Shown: in pieces, positions 57,366-64,000 of the stretch
Layout of the letters: every line of letters begins with the position of its first letter
Position numbering within the stretch: position 1 is the stretch's first letter
Source: Curtobacterium sp. MCSS17_008
Lineage (GTDB): Bacteria; Actinomycetota; Actinomycetes; Actinomycetales; Microbacteriaceae
NCBI RefSeq assembly: GCF_003234185.1
Contig: NZ_QKSM01000002.1
Span: forward strand, 186,001 to 250,000
DNA: 64,000 nt
Direction: 5' to 3'
Translations under genes and position numbers: made by a program
Notes under the pieces: model-generated
The model's input: the letters and a program-made list of their open reading frames with translations, nothing else
Told to the model about the DNA's origin: nothing
Databases searched by the model: none

Positions 57366-57803
57366 ATGCCCGTCCTGCAGGAGAGCCAGATCCGCATCCA
57401 CACCGAGGACACCGCCCCGACCAAGTCGGAGGCGATGAAGGAGGCGGCCGAGATCCTCGAGGCTGCAGGCGCGGTCACGGCGGACTACTACCCGGCCATG
57501 CTCGAGCGCGAGAAGAGCGTCTCCACCTACATGGGGAACTTCCTCGCGATCCCGCACGGCACCAACGACGCGAAGGACGCCATCAAGTCCTCGGCGCTGT
57601 CGTTCATCCGCTACGCCACGCCCATCGACTGGGACGGCAACCCCGTGCGCTTCGTCGTCGGCATCGCCGGCGTGAACAACGAGCACCTCGACATCCTGTC
57701 GAAGATCGCGATCGTGTTCTCCGACGAGGACGAGGTCCAGAAGCTCACCGACGCGGCGGACACCGCCGCGATCCTGTCGATCCTCGGCGAGGTCAACGAG
57801 TGA
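57366..57803 (+). CDS. mtlF: Mannitol-specific PTS EIIA
   Basis: A 145-residue EIIA. Phospho-histidine H64 in [23 protein letters not shown] and [20 protein letters not shown] match the mannitol/fructose EIIA family. AAGGAG lies upstream. It passes phosphate from HPr to the EIIB cysteine of MtlA. It overlaps mtlD by 4 nt. Confidence 0.97.
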   Translation: MPVLQESQIRIHTEDTAPTKSEAMKEAAEILEAAGAVTADYYPAMLEREKSVSTYMGNFLAIPHGTNDAKDAIKSSALSFIRYATPIDWDGNPVRFVVGIAGVNNEHLDILSKIAIVFSDEDEVQKLTDAADTAAILSILGEVNE

Positions 57804-58954
57804 CCGGGACCGCCGTCCACTTCGGCGCCGGCAACATCGGGCGCGGCTTCGTCGGGCTCCTGCTCCACGAAGCCGGCTACGAGGTCGTCTTCGCCGACGT
57901 CGCCGCCCCGCTCATCGACGCGCTCTCGGCCGCCGACTCGTACACGGTGCACGAGGTCGGCGCCGGCGCGCAGGACCACGAGGTCACGGGCTTCCGTGCC
58001 GTGAACAGCGCGCAGGACGAGGCCGGCGTGATCGCCGAGGTCGCCGCCGCCGACGTCGTCACGTGCGCCGTCGGTCCGACGGTCCTGAAGTTCATCGCCC
58101 CGGTCATCGCGGCCGCGCTCCGGCAGCGTGACGCCGACGCCGCGCCGCTCGCGGTCATGGCGTGCGAGAACGCCATCAACGCCACCGACCGGCTCCGCGA
58201 GTTCATCGTCGACGCCCTGCCCGCCGAGGACCGCGACGCGGCGCTCGCCAAGGCGGTCTTCGCGAACACCGCGGTCGACCGGATCGTCCCGGCCCAGCCC
58301 GAGGGTGCCGGTCTCGACGTCACCGTCGAGACCTACTACGAGTGGGCCATCGACCGCACCCCGTTCGGCGGGAACGAGCCGGAGATCCCCGGTGCGCACT
58401 ACGTCGACGGCCTCGCCGCCTCGATCGAGCGCAAGCTGTTCACGGTGAACACCGGGCACGCGACCGTCGCGTACCACGGCTTCCTCGCCGGGGCGGACAA
58501 GATCTCGGACGCCATCGCGATCCCTGCCGTGCGGTCCGAGCTCGAGTCGGTGCTCGCCGAGACGAGCGACCTGCTCGTCCGTCGCCACGAGCTCGACCCC
58601 GAGGTGCACCGCTCGTACGTGCAGGCGATCATCGGCCGGTTCGAGAACCCGCACCTGCCCGACACGGTGACCCGCGTCGGTCGTCAGCCGCTGCGGAAGC
58701 TGTCGCGCGACGAGCGCTTCGTCTCGCCGGCCGCCGCCCTCGCCGAGGACGGCACCGAGCCGACCGCGCTGCTCGACGCGATGGGTGCCGCGCTGCGCTT
58801 CGACGTCGTGGACGACGAGCAGAGCGTGGAGCTGCAGCAGCTGCTGCGTTCCGACCGGTCGGACGCCGACGTGGCGACCGAGATCACCGGGCTGGGTGCG
58901 GAGCACCCGCTGCACGCGGCGTTCGCCGACCGGGTGCGCGCAGCCCGCAGCTGA
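57800..58954 (+). CDS. mtlD: Mannitol-1-phosphate 5-dehydrogenase
   Basis: A 384-residue NAD-dependent enzyme that turns mannitol-1-phosphate into fructose-6-phosphate. N-terminal [20 protein letters not shown] is the family NAD site, [12 protein letters not shown] and [12 protein letters not shown] follow, and the catalytic lysine lies in [14 protein letters not shown]. The GTG start overlaps mtlF. It is the last gene of the operon; a 21-bp terminator hairpin begins 12 nt later. Confidence 0.96.
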   Translation: MTGTAVHFGAGNIGRGFVGLLLHEAGYEVVFADVAAPLIDALSAADSYTVHEVGAGAQDHEVTGFRAVNSAQDEAGVIAEVAAADVVTCAVGPTVLKFIAPVIAAALRQRDADAAPLAVMACENAINATDRLREFIVDALPAEDRDAALAKAVFANTAVDRIVPAQPEGAGLDVTVETYYEWAIDRTPFGGNEPEIPGAHYVDGLAASIERKLFTVNTGHATVAYHGFLAGADKISDAIAIPAVRSELESVLAETSDLLVRRHELDPEVHRSYVQAIIGRFENPHLPDTVTRVGRQPLRKLSRDERFVSPAAALAEDGTEPTALLDAMGAALRFDVVDDEQSVELQQLLRSDRSDADVATEITGLGAEHPLHAAFADRVRAARS

Positions 58955-58966
58955 CGCGACCAGAGG

Positions 58967-59012
58967 ACGGACGGGAGGCGCGGTGCCGGTTGGCACCGCG
59001 CCTCCCGTCCGT
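58967..59012 (+). terminator. Terminator hairpin, GGACGGGAGGC family (best copy)
   Basis: Perfect 21-bp arms (58967-58987 and 58992-59012) and a GGTT loop. It ends the mannitol operon. The arms begin ACGGACGGGAGGCGCGGTGC, extending the shared core. Confidence 0.88.
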
Positions 59013-59031
59013 TGTGGGGGCGGGCCGCCCT

Positions 59032-59099
59032 CGAGACGCCGCGCTCCCGGCGAGACGCGGTCAGATATCGCGGTGTCTCGCCGACCAAGGGGCGTCTCG
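59032..59099. repeat. Nested four-arm palindrome (GAGACGCC family)
   Basis: The outer arms are CGAGACGCC (59032-59040) and GGCGTCTCG (59091-59099). The inner arms are CGGCGAGAC (59048-59056) and GTCTCGCCG (59075-59083). Both pairs are centred on 59065.5. GAGACGC starts at 59033 and 59052, 19 nt apart, the same spacing as in the element at 7007-7078. It lies between the mtlD terminator and the 59175 gene. Confidence 0.75.
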
Positions 59100-59161
59100 A
59101 CGAGCGGCCGGCGTCGCGCCGCGGTGCTGGCCCGACCTGGGGACCGGCGCCGCCGACGGCG

Positions 59162-59175
59162 TACCGTCCACCCCA
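59162..59175 (+). promoter_or_regulatory. Leaderless-type promoter of the quinone oxidoreductase gene
   Basis: TACCGT at 59162-59167 lies 7 nt before the ATG at 59175, with no ribosome-binding site. Confidence 0.5.
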
Positions 59176-60107
59176 TGACGAAGCACTGGGTCGCCTCACG
59201 GTTCGGCGGCAGCGAGGTCCTCGAGTACGTCGACACCCAGGTGCCCGCGCCCGACGGCGGACAGGTCACGATCGACGTCCGCGCCGCCGGCATGAACCCC
59301 GCCGACACGAAGCACACCCGGCAGGGCGACCCCGCCGACCTGCCGATCCCGGTCGGGTACGAGGTGTCCGGCGTGATCAGCGCGATCGGCCCGGACACCG
59401 AGATCGCCTCCGGCGGGGGAGCGGTCGGCGACGAGGTCCTCGCCTTCCGCGTCGAGGGCGGCTGGGCCGAGCGCATCACCGTTCCGGCCGCGGACGTCTT
59501 CGCCAAGCCCACTTCCCTCGACCACCCGCAGGCGGCGAACCTGTTGCTCGCCGGCACGACCGCCGCCGACATGATCCGCGTGACCCGCGCCGAGGGGCGT
59601 GACACGGTCCTGGTGCACGGGGCCTCCGGTGCGGTCGGCGTCGCCGTCCTCCAGCTGCTCCGCCCGCTCGGCACCCGTGTGATCGGCACCGCCTCCGAGC
59701 GCAACGCCGAGACCGTCCGTCACTTCGGCGGCGAGTGGGTCGCGTACGGCGACGGTCTGGAGGCGCGCATCCGTGACCTCGCACCCTCCGGCATCGACGT
59801 GGCCCTGGACTGCGTCGGCACGGACGAGGCGGTCGACGTCTCGCTGGCACTCGTGGCCGACCGCTCGCGCATCGTCACGATCGCGGCCTTCGGCCGCGCG
59901 CAGCAGGACGGCTTCCCTGCGGTCGGCGGCAGTCAGCCCGAGAGCCAGGCCTTCCGCGACTCCGTGCGGCAGCGGCTGATCGACCTCGCGGCGGCGGGGC
60001 AGCTCGAGGTGCCCGTGGCGCGCACGTACCCCTTGTCCGAGGCGAAGGTCGCCGCCGAGGTCCTGGAGTCGCAGCACCCGGGAGGGAAGCTCGCGCTGCT
60101 GCCGTGA
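59175..60107 (+). CDS. NADPH:quinone oxidoreductase family (zinc-free MDR)
   Basis: A 310-residue medium-chain reductase. N-terminal GroES-like part (VRAAGMNPADTKHTRQGDP, VGYEVSGVISAIGPD) and Rossmann part with VLVHGASGAVGVAVLQLL (A-x-x-G-x-x-G). No zinc-binding cysteines are seen, as in Qor-type enzymes. It probably reduces quinones or enones with NADPH. It is monocistronic, with a leaderless-type start. Confidence 0.92.
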   Translation: MTKHWVASRFGGSEVLEYVDTQVPAPDGGQVTIDVRAAGMNPADTKHTRQGDPADLPIPVGYEVSGVISAIGPDTEIASGGGAVGDEVLAFRVEGGWAERITVPAADVFAKPTSLDHPQAANLLLAGTTAADMIRVTRAEGRDTVLVHGASGAVGVAVLQLLRPLGTRVIGTASERNAETVRHFGGEWVAYGDGLEARIRDLAPSGIDVALDCVGTDEAVDVSLALVADRSRIVTIAAFGRAQQDGFPAVGGSQPESQAFRDSVRQRLIDLAAAGQLEVPVARTYPLSEAKVAAEVLESQHPGGKLALLP

Positions 60108-60170
60108 TCCGCCCCGGTTCTGGTTGACTCGTGGCGTACGTCGCACGACCGAGACCACGAGGGGGAACAC

Positions 60171-60715
60171 GTGAGCGACCACATCCAGTCCAGCCAGCCC
60201 TACCCGAGCGCGCCGCAGCAGCCGCACCCTCCGGCGGGCGGGGAACCACCGCGCTGGGCGCCGCGGTACGGAGCGTCCTTCGGGCAGGCGCTCGGCCGCT
60301 TCTTCGGCAAGTACGCGACGTTCTCCGGACGGGCGAGCCGCAGCGAGTACTGGTGGGCCTACCTGGTCGTGACAGTGGTGCCGGTCATCCTCGTGACCAT
60401 CGCGCTCGTCCACCGCTTCTCGACCATCCAGTACGACACCGTCGACTTCGGCGACGGTCAGGTCTACCGGACCTCGAACGCACCGAGTCCGCTCTTCTGG
60501 GTGCTCATGACGCTGCCGGCGCTCTGCCGGCGCTCTGGTGGCTCGCGACGATCGTGCCGACGCTCGCACTGGGCTGGCGCCGGCTGCACGATGCCAACCT
60601 GCCCGGTGCGTTGTACCTCATCGCGCTCGTCGTCGGCATCGTCGGGATCGTGTTCGGGCTGCTGCCGTCCAATCCGGAGGGTGCGCGGTACGACCGACCG
60701 GAGAGCGGACGATGA
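60171..60715 (+). pseudogene. DUF805 membrane protein, frameshifted by an 11-bp duplication
   Basis: From GTG 60171 (GGGGGAAC upstream) the frame encodes a Pro/Gln-rich leader, YGASFGQALGRFFGKYATFSGRASRSEYWWAYL and the first DUF805 helices as far as VLMTLPAL. Then a tandem duplication shifts the frame. The remainder (LWWLATIVPTLALGWRRLHDANL to RYDRPESGR, ending 60715) lies in another frame. Removing one 11-bp unit restores one open frame of the expected length and a 4-nt overlap with the intact paralogue. The current gene makes a garbled C-terminus. Confidence 0.85.
60515..60536 (+). repeat. 11-bp tandem duplication
   Basis: GCCGGCGCTCT occurs twice in a row (60515-60525 and 60526-60536). 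Eleven bases are not a multiple of three, so the extra copy breaks the DUF805 gene. Confidence 0.95.
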
Positions 60716-61386
60716 CGAACGACCAGACGCCGCTGTGGGGGCAGCCGGAGCACCCCGGCACCCCAGACCAGCAGTCACAGCAGCATGGGCAGCCGTACGG
60801 GCAGCAGCAGCCGGACGCGCAGCAGCAGCCGTACCCGCAGTTCGTCCCGACCGCGCCGATCCCGCGCGACGCCAGCGGCGCACCGCCCCTCTGGGCGCCC
60901 TGGTACGGCGTCGGGTTCCTCGACGCGTTCACGCGGTTCTGGAAGAAGTACGCCCGGTTCGACGGCCGCGCCAGCCGGAGCGAGTTCTGGTACTGGATCC
61001 TCGCCAACGCGATTGTCACGGTGATCCTGGTCGGTGGGTACACCGCCGGCATGATCGCGTGGGTGGCCTCGTCCACCACTGTCGACGAGTACGGCCGGTC
61101 GTCGTCCAACGGTTCGTTCCCCGTCGTCGGCGTCCTGTTCCTCGGCCTGTTCGTCCTGTGGTGGCTCGCGACGATCGTCCCGACCTTCGCCCTGGGCTGG
61201 CGTCGCGTGCACGACGCGAACCTGGCAGGACCGTTCTGGCTCATCTCACTCGTGACCGGCATCGCCAGCATCGTGTTCGGCGTCCTGGAGTCGAACCCCG
61301 CCGGCGCGCAGTACGACCGTCCGGACGAGCGGCTCCGGGGTGTGGGAACACCGTTCGTGGACGACGGCACGGGGCCGAGAGGCTGA
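60712..61386 (+). CDS. DUF805 membrane protein
   Basis: A 224-residue protein: a Gln/Pro-rich cytosolic leader (about 1-55), then APWYGVGFLDAFTRFWKKYARFDGRASRSEFW and four membrane helices with the family hallmark LGWRRVHDANLAG. It is a tandem paralogue of the broken gene before it; LWWLATIVPT and GWRR-HDAN are shared. The ATG overlaps the upstream stop by 4 nt. Function unknown. A hairpin at 61388-61414 follows at once. Confidence 0.9.
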   Translation: MTNDQTPLWGQPEHPGTPDQQSQQHGQPYGQQQPDAQQQPYPQFVPTAPIPRDASGAPPLWAPWYGVGFLDAFTRFWKKYARFDGRASRSEFWYWILANAIVTVILVGGYTAGMIAWVASSTTVDEYGRSSSNGSFPVVGVLFLGLFVLWWLATIVPTFALGWRRVHDANLAGPFWLISLVTGIASIVFGVLESNPAGAQYDRPDERLRGVGTPFVDDGTGPRG

Positions 61387-61387
61387 G

Positions 61388-61414
61388 GGACGGAGCACGG
61401 CGTGCGCTCCGTCC
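61388..61414 (+). terminator. Hairpin after the DUF805 gene
   Basis: GGACGGAGC (61388-61396) pairs with GCTCCGTCC (61406-61414), starting 2 nt after the stop codon. Confidence 0.65.
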
Positions 61415-61528
61415 GAGTGGGCCGCTCGTGGTGTCCCGGACGCCGCGGCTGGCTACCGATATGTTGGTGGTGACCGGCCACCCGGACCGGCCTGCAGTAC
61501 AGCACACACAGCTCCCGAGGGGGACCCC

Positions 61529-61804
61529 ATGACCAACGCCCAGCCGTACCAGCCCGCCGCCCCGGCCACGGACCGCTACAACGTCCTCGCCATCGTCGGC
61601 TTCATCCTCGCCTTCGTGGTGAACATCGCCGGTCTGGTGGTGAGCATCATCGCTCTCGGGCAGGTCAAGCGCACGGGCGAGCGCGGCCGGGGGCTGGCGC
61701 TCGCCGGCGTCATCATCTCGGCGATCTCGCTGCTGTTCTCGGTCATCTCGATCATCGTCGTGATCGTGGCCGCGGGCAGCGCCGGCATGTCCAGCGGCTA
61801 CTGA
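61529..61804 (+). CDS. Small DUF4190 membrane protein
   Basis: A 91-residue protein with an N-terminal Pro/Ala/Gln-rich tail and two membrane helices around ALGQVKRTGERGRGLALAGV, the DUF4190 signature (K-R-T-G-x-x-G-R-G-x-A). The ATG at 61529 follows GAGGGGGAC. A -10-like TATGTT lies at 61460-61465. Function unknown. Confidence 0.88.
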   Translation: MTNAQPYQPAAPATDRYNVLAIVGFILAFVVNIAGLVVSIIALGQVKRTGERGRGLALAGVIISAISLLFSVISIIVVIVAAGSAGMSSGY

Positions 61805-61824
61805 ACCGCGTCACGCACCTGACG

Positions 61825-61865
61825 ACGCAGAACGGCCCGCCCCTGTGGGGCGGGCCGTTCTGCGT
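61825..61865. terminator. Bidirectional terminator
   Basis: Perfect 19-bp arms (ACGCAGAACGGCCCGCCCC at 61825-61843, complement at 61847-61865) and a TGT loop, between converging genes. Confidence 0.85.
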
Positions 61866-61877
61866 GCTCGGGGCGGA

Positions 61878-62522
61878 TCAGACCACGCGGAGGCGGACCA
61901 GCGAACCGTCCACGACCAGGTCGCGCACCGTGACGGACGGATCTGCCGTACGGAAGCGGAGCGCGCCTCCCGGCTGGTCGAACCAGGGCTGTACGAACGT
62001 GACCGTGACCAGGAACGGGCGGTCGACGACGTAGCGGTGCACCTCGGGTGCCGCGGCCACGTGCGGCGGCAGCGAGCGCTGGGGGAGCGGGGTGTCGAGC
62101 GGGTGCAGCAGGTACCCGTCCGGTCCGCCGACACGGTCGACCGGCACGCCGGCCGGGATCTGGATCGTCAGGCCGTCCGGGCCGGACTGCGCGACCTGCT
62201 GCGCGAGCTGCGGGTACGTCGACGCGGCACGGTCACGGAGCCCGTCGAGCTCGTGGCGGGGGATGTCCCGCGGTGCCGGGAACGCACGGTTGAGGAACCG
62301 GCGGAGCATCTCCACCGCGTCCTCCTCACCACGGGCGGCGGCGAGGCGTCGCGCGGTGCCGTAGTCGACGACCTCGAGCGCGAAGTCTCCGCGCGTCTCG
62401 GTCGGGACGATGCGGAGCGCGCCCTCGACGGGAGGCTCGGTGAGCGCCTCTCCGGGGAGCTGCACGTAGCGGGTCGTGTAGCCGAGCTGGTCGAGGATGG
62501 GGCGGGTCTCCGCGAACGTCAT
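61878..62522 (-). CDS. TNT-domain protein (NAD-glycohydrolase toxin-like)
   Basis: A 214-residue protein. The C-terminal ~90 residues match the pattern of the TNT domain (tuberculosis necrotizing toxin): GVPVDRVGGPDGYLLHPLDT (R130), PQRSLPPH (R149), Y-x-V-x-R-P-F and PWFDQPGGALRF (Q183). Family toxins cleave NAD+. The N-terminal ~115 residues are soluble and not recognised. No signal peptide, secretion tag or evident immunity gene is seen. It may be a non-toxic relative or a cytosolic enzyme; activity is not proven. Confidence 0.65.
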   Translation of the reverse strand: MTFAETRPILDQLGYTTRYVQLPGEALTEPPVEGALRIVPTETRGDFALEVVDYGTARRLAAARGEEDAVEMLRRFLNRAFPAPRDIPRHELDGLRDRAASTYPQLAQQVAQSGPDGLTIQIPAGVPVDRVGGPDGYLLHPLDTPLPQRSLPPHVAAAPEVHRYVVDRPFLVTVTFVQPWFDQPGGALRFRTADPSVTVRDLVVDGSLVRLRVV

Positions 62523-62592
62523 GGGCGCGAGCCTACCGGCCGCGACCGTGCTGTTCGCCGAGACACCGCCGCACGTCCGGCGGACGGGCGGA

Positions 62593-63366
62593 TCACGCGC
62601 CGCCGCGCATGATCGCCTGCTTGACCTCGGAGATCGCCTTCGTCACCTGGATGCCGCGCGGGCAGGCGTCGGTGCAGTTGAAGGTCGTGCGGCAGCGCCA
62701 CACGCCCTCCTTGTCGTTGAGGATGTCGAGCCGCACGTTCGAGGCGTCGTCGCGGGAGTCGAAGATGAACCGGTGCGCGTTCACGATCGCCGCCGGACCG
62801 AAGTACTGCCCGTCGGTCCAGAAGACCGGGCACGACGAGGTGCACGCGGCGCAGAGGATGCACTTCGTGGTGTCGTCGAACCGGGCACGGTCGGCGACCG
62901 ACTGCACGCGCTCCTTGCCCTTCTCCGGCTTGCTGGACGCCTGCAGGAACGGCTGGACCTCGCGGTAGGACTGGAAGAACGGCTCCATGTCCACGACCAG
63001 GTCCTTCTCGAGCGGCAGGCCCTTGATCGCCTCGACGTAGATCGGCTTCGACACGTCCAGGTCCTTGATCAGGGTCTTGCAGGCCAGACGGTTGCGACCG
63101 TTGATGCGCATCGCGTCCGATCCGCACACGCCGTGCGCGCAGGAGCGGCGGAAGGTCAGCGATCCGTCCTGCTCCCACTTGATCTGGTGCAGCGCGTCGA
63201 GGATGCGGTCCGTCGGGAGCATCATCACGTCGAAGTCCTGCCAGCGCGGCTCGTCGTCGACGTCCGGGTCGAACCGGCGCACGATGATCGTGACCGGGAA
63301 CGATCCGGGAGGGGCGCTCTGCACGGTGTCGGTGCGCGGGCTGTCGGAGACCAGGGTGTCGGTCAT
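62593..63366 (-). CDS. sdhB: Succinate dehydrogenase iron-sulfur subunit
   Basis: A 257-residue subunit of complex II. [2Fe-2S] ligands are in RRSCAHGVCGSDAM and the later ACKTL. The [4Fe-4S] and [3Fe-4S] ligands are in CILCAACTSSCP and CTDACPRGIQ. The ATG at 63366 shares one base with the sdhA stop (TGATG). It passes electrons from SdhA FAD to the membrane quinone. sdhC and sdhD would lie beyond the right edge, upstream of sdhA. Confidence 0.97.
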   Translation of the reverse strand: MTDTLVSDSPRTDTVQSAPPGSFPVTIIVRRFDPDVDDEPRWQDFDVMMLPTDRILDALHQIKWEQDGSLTFRRSCAHGVCGSDAMRINGRNRLACKTLIKDLDVSKPIYVEAIKGLPLEKDLVVDMEPFFQSYREVQPFLQASSKPEKGKERVQSVADRARFDDTTKCILCAACTSSCPVFWTDGQYFGPAAIVNAHRFIFDSRDDASNVRLDILNDKEGVWRCRTTFNCTDACPRGIQVTKAISEVKQAIMRGGA

Positions 63367-64000
63367 CAGTACTTCCTCTCCATCGGCTCGTACCGCGTCA
63401 CGACGACGGGCTTCCAGTCGAGCGTGATGTGGTCGTCGGCGAGTGACGAGTGCGGGTCGCCCGTCAGGTACGCCATGGTGTGCTGCATGTAGTTCTCGTC
63501 GTCGCGCTTCGGGTAGTCGTCGCGCATGTGACCGCCGCGGCTCTCCTTGCGGTTCCGCGCGGAGAAGACGACGACCTCGGCCAGGTCGAGCAGGAAGCCG
63601 AGCTCGACGGCCTCGAGCAGGTCGGTGTTGAACCGCTTGCCCTTGTCCTGCACGGCCACGTTCAGGTACCGCTCGCGCAGCTGGTGGATCGTCTCGGTCA
63701 TCTTCGCGAGGGACTCGTCGGTGCGGAACACCTGCGCGTTCTTGTCCATCTCGTCCTGCAGCTCCTTGCGCAGGACGGCGATGCGCTCGGTCCCGGTGGA
63801 GGCACGGAGCTGGTCGAGCATGCCGCGGACACCGGCCGCCGGGTCCTCCGGCAGGGGGAGGAACTCGGCGGTCTGCACCCACTCGGCGGCGTTGTTGCCG
63901 GAGCGCTTGCCGAAGACGTTGATGTCGAGCAGCGAGTTCGTGCCGAGGCGGTTCGAGCCGTGCACGGACACGCAGGCGCACTCGCCGGCGGCGTAGAGCC
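63366..64000 (-). CDS. sdhA: Succinate dehydrogenase flavoprotein subunit (partial, C-terminal part)
   Basis: The C-terminal 211 residues of SdhA; the start lies beyond the right edge. LYAAGECACVSVHGSNRLG is the conserved family segment. The helical cap follows (MLDQLRASTG...), then the C-terminal SRGGHMRDDYPKRDDEN, with the arginine after ESRGGH that helps substrate binding. Translationally coupled to sdhB. Confidence 0.96.
   Translation of the reverse strand, partial: LYAAGECACVSVHGSNRLGTNSLLDINVFGKRSGNNAAEWVQTAEFLPLPEDPAAGVRGMLDQLRASTGTERIAVLRKELQDEMDKNAQVFRTDESLAKMTETIHQLRERYLNVAVQDKGKRFNTDLLEAVELGFLLDLAEVVVFSARNRKESRGGHMRDDYPKRDDENYMQHTMAYLTGDPHSSLADDHITLDWKPVVVTRYEPMERKY

Noticed and set aside
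62567..62583. Third copy of the GAGACGCC nested palindrome near 62560
   Set aside because: CGAGACACCGCC and a small CCGCC/GGCGG stem are present, but the mirrored outer arms and the 19-nt step are missing.

Overview
This window is a chromosomal stretch of a high-GC actinobacterium. Gene content and order point to the Microbacteriaceae, with the Curtobacterium/Clavibacter group as my best guess (inference only). The pointers are the ffs-dnaX-recR-lysC-asd block, the Tad pilus-topA-tmk-holB block, a 6C RNA, frequent GTG starts, many 4-nt gene overlaps and repeated leaderless-type promoters. I see no insertion sequence, prophage, integrase or CRISPR array. The window is mostly core genome, and the unusual features sit in the intergenic DNA and in a few genes.

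Layout. 1-3.5 kb: a TetR regulator divergent from a Bcr/CflA-type drug exporter, a PH-like membrane protein and tRNA-Ser. 3.6-7.8 kb: pta-ackA and an NAD(P)-binding protein. 7.9-14.1 kb: SRP RNA, dnaX, recR, lysC (with an internal beta-subunit start) and asd. 14.2-17 kb: mqo and a radical SAM protein behind an exact SOS box. 17-24 kb: two NarL-type two-component systems, one with an extra kinase-less membrane partner, plus tdk, a luciferase-like oxidoreductase and tRNA-Pro. 24-30.3 kb: metallophosphoesterase, a PASTA-bearing penicillin-binding protein, a DUF4177-like small protein, RidA and acs. 30.3-38.5 kb: 6C RNA, a minimal Tad locus, topA, tmk and holB. 38.5-44.3 kb: TetR, tRNA-Thr, a Gfo/Idh/MocA oxidoreductase, DacB, nicotinamidase and succinate-semialdehyde dehydrogenase. 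44.4-52.3 kb (minus strand): ABC exporter, MHS-type permease, ribA, ribD, GNAT, trpS and xthA. 52.6-59 kb: a mannitol PTS regulon with its own HPr and Enzyme I. 59.2-64 kb: quinone oxidoreductase, a tandem DUF805 pair (the first copy frameshifted), DUF4190, a TNT-domain protein, sdhB and the C-terminal part of sdhA.

How it fits together. Acetate overflow (Pta-AckA), acetate recovery (Acs), malate oxidation (Mqo) and succinate dehydrogenase form a central-carbon and respiration set. LysC and Asd feed lysine, threonine, methionine and diaminopimelate synthesis. The two penicillin-binding proteins work on the cell wall. The mannitol cluster encodes a complete phosphate relay, EI to HPr to EIIA to EIICB, with mannitol-1-phosphate dehydrogenase and a divergent DeoR regulator.

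Most notable observations: (1) the last Tad gene has no stop codon and stays open in frame into topA; (2) an 11-bp tandem duplication breaks a DUF805 gene; (3) a TNT (NAD-glycohydrolase-type) domain protein lies beside sdhB; (4) two families of intergenic palindromes recur, one a nested four-arm element built on GAGACGCC; (5) many genes carry a -10 hexamer only 6-7 nt before the start codon; (6) a 16-bp element is shared by two tRNA promoters.
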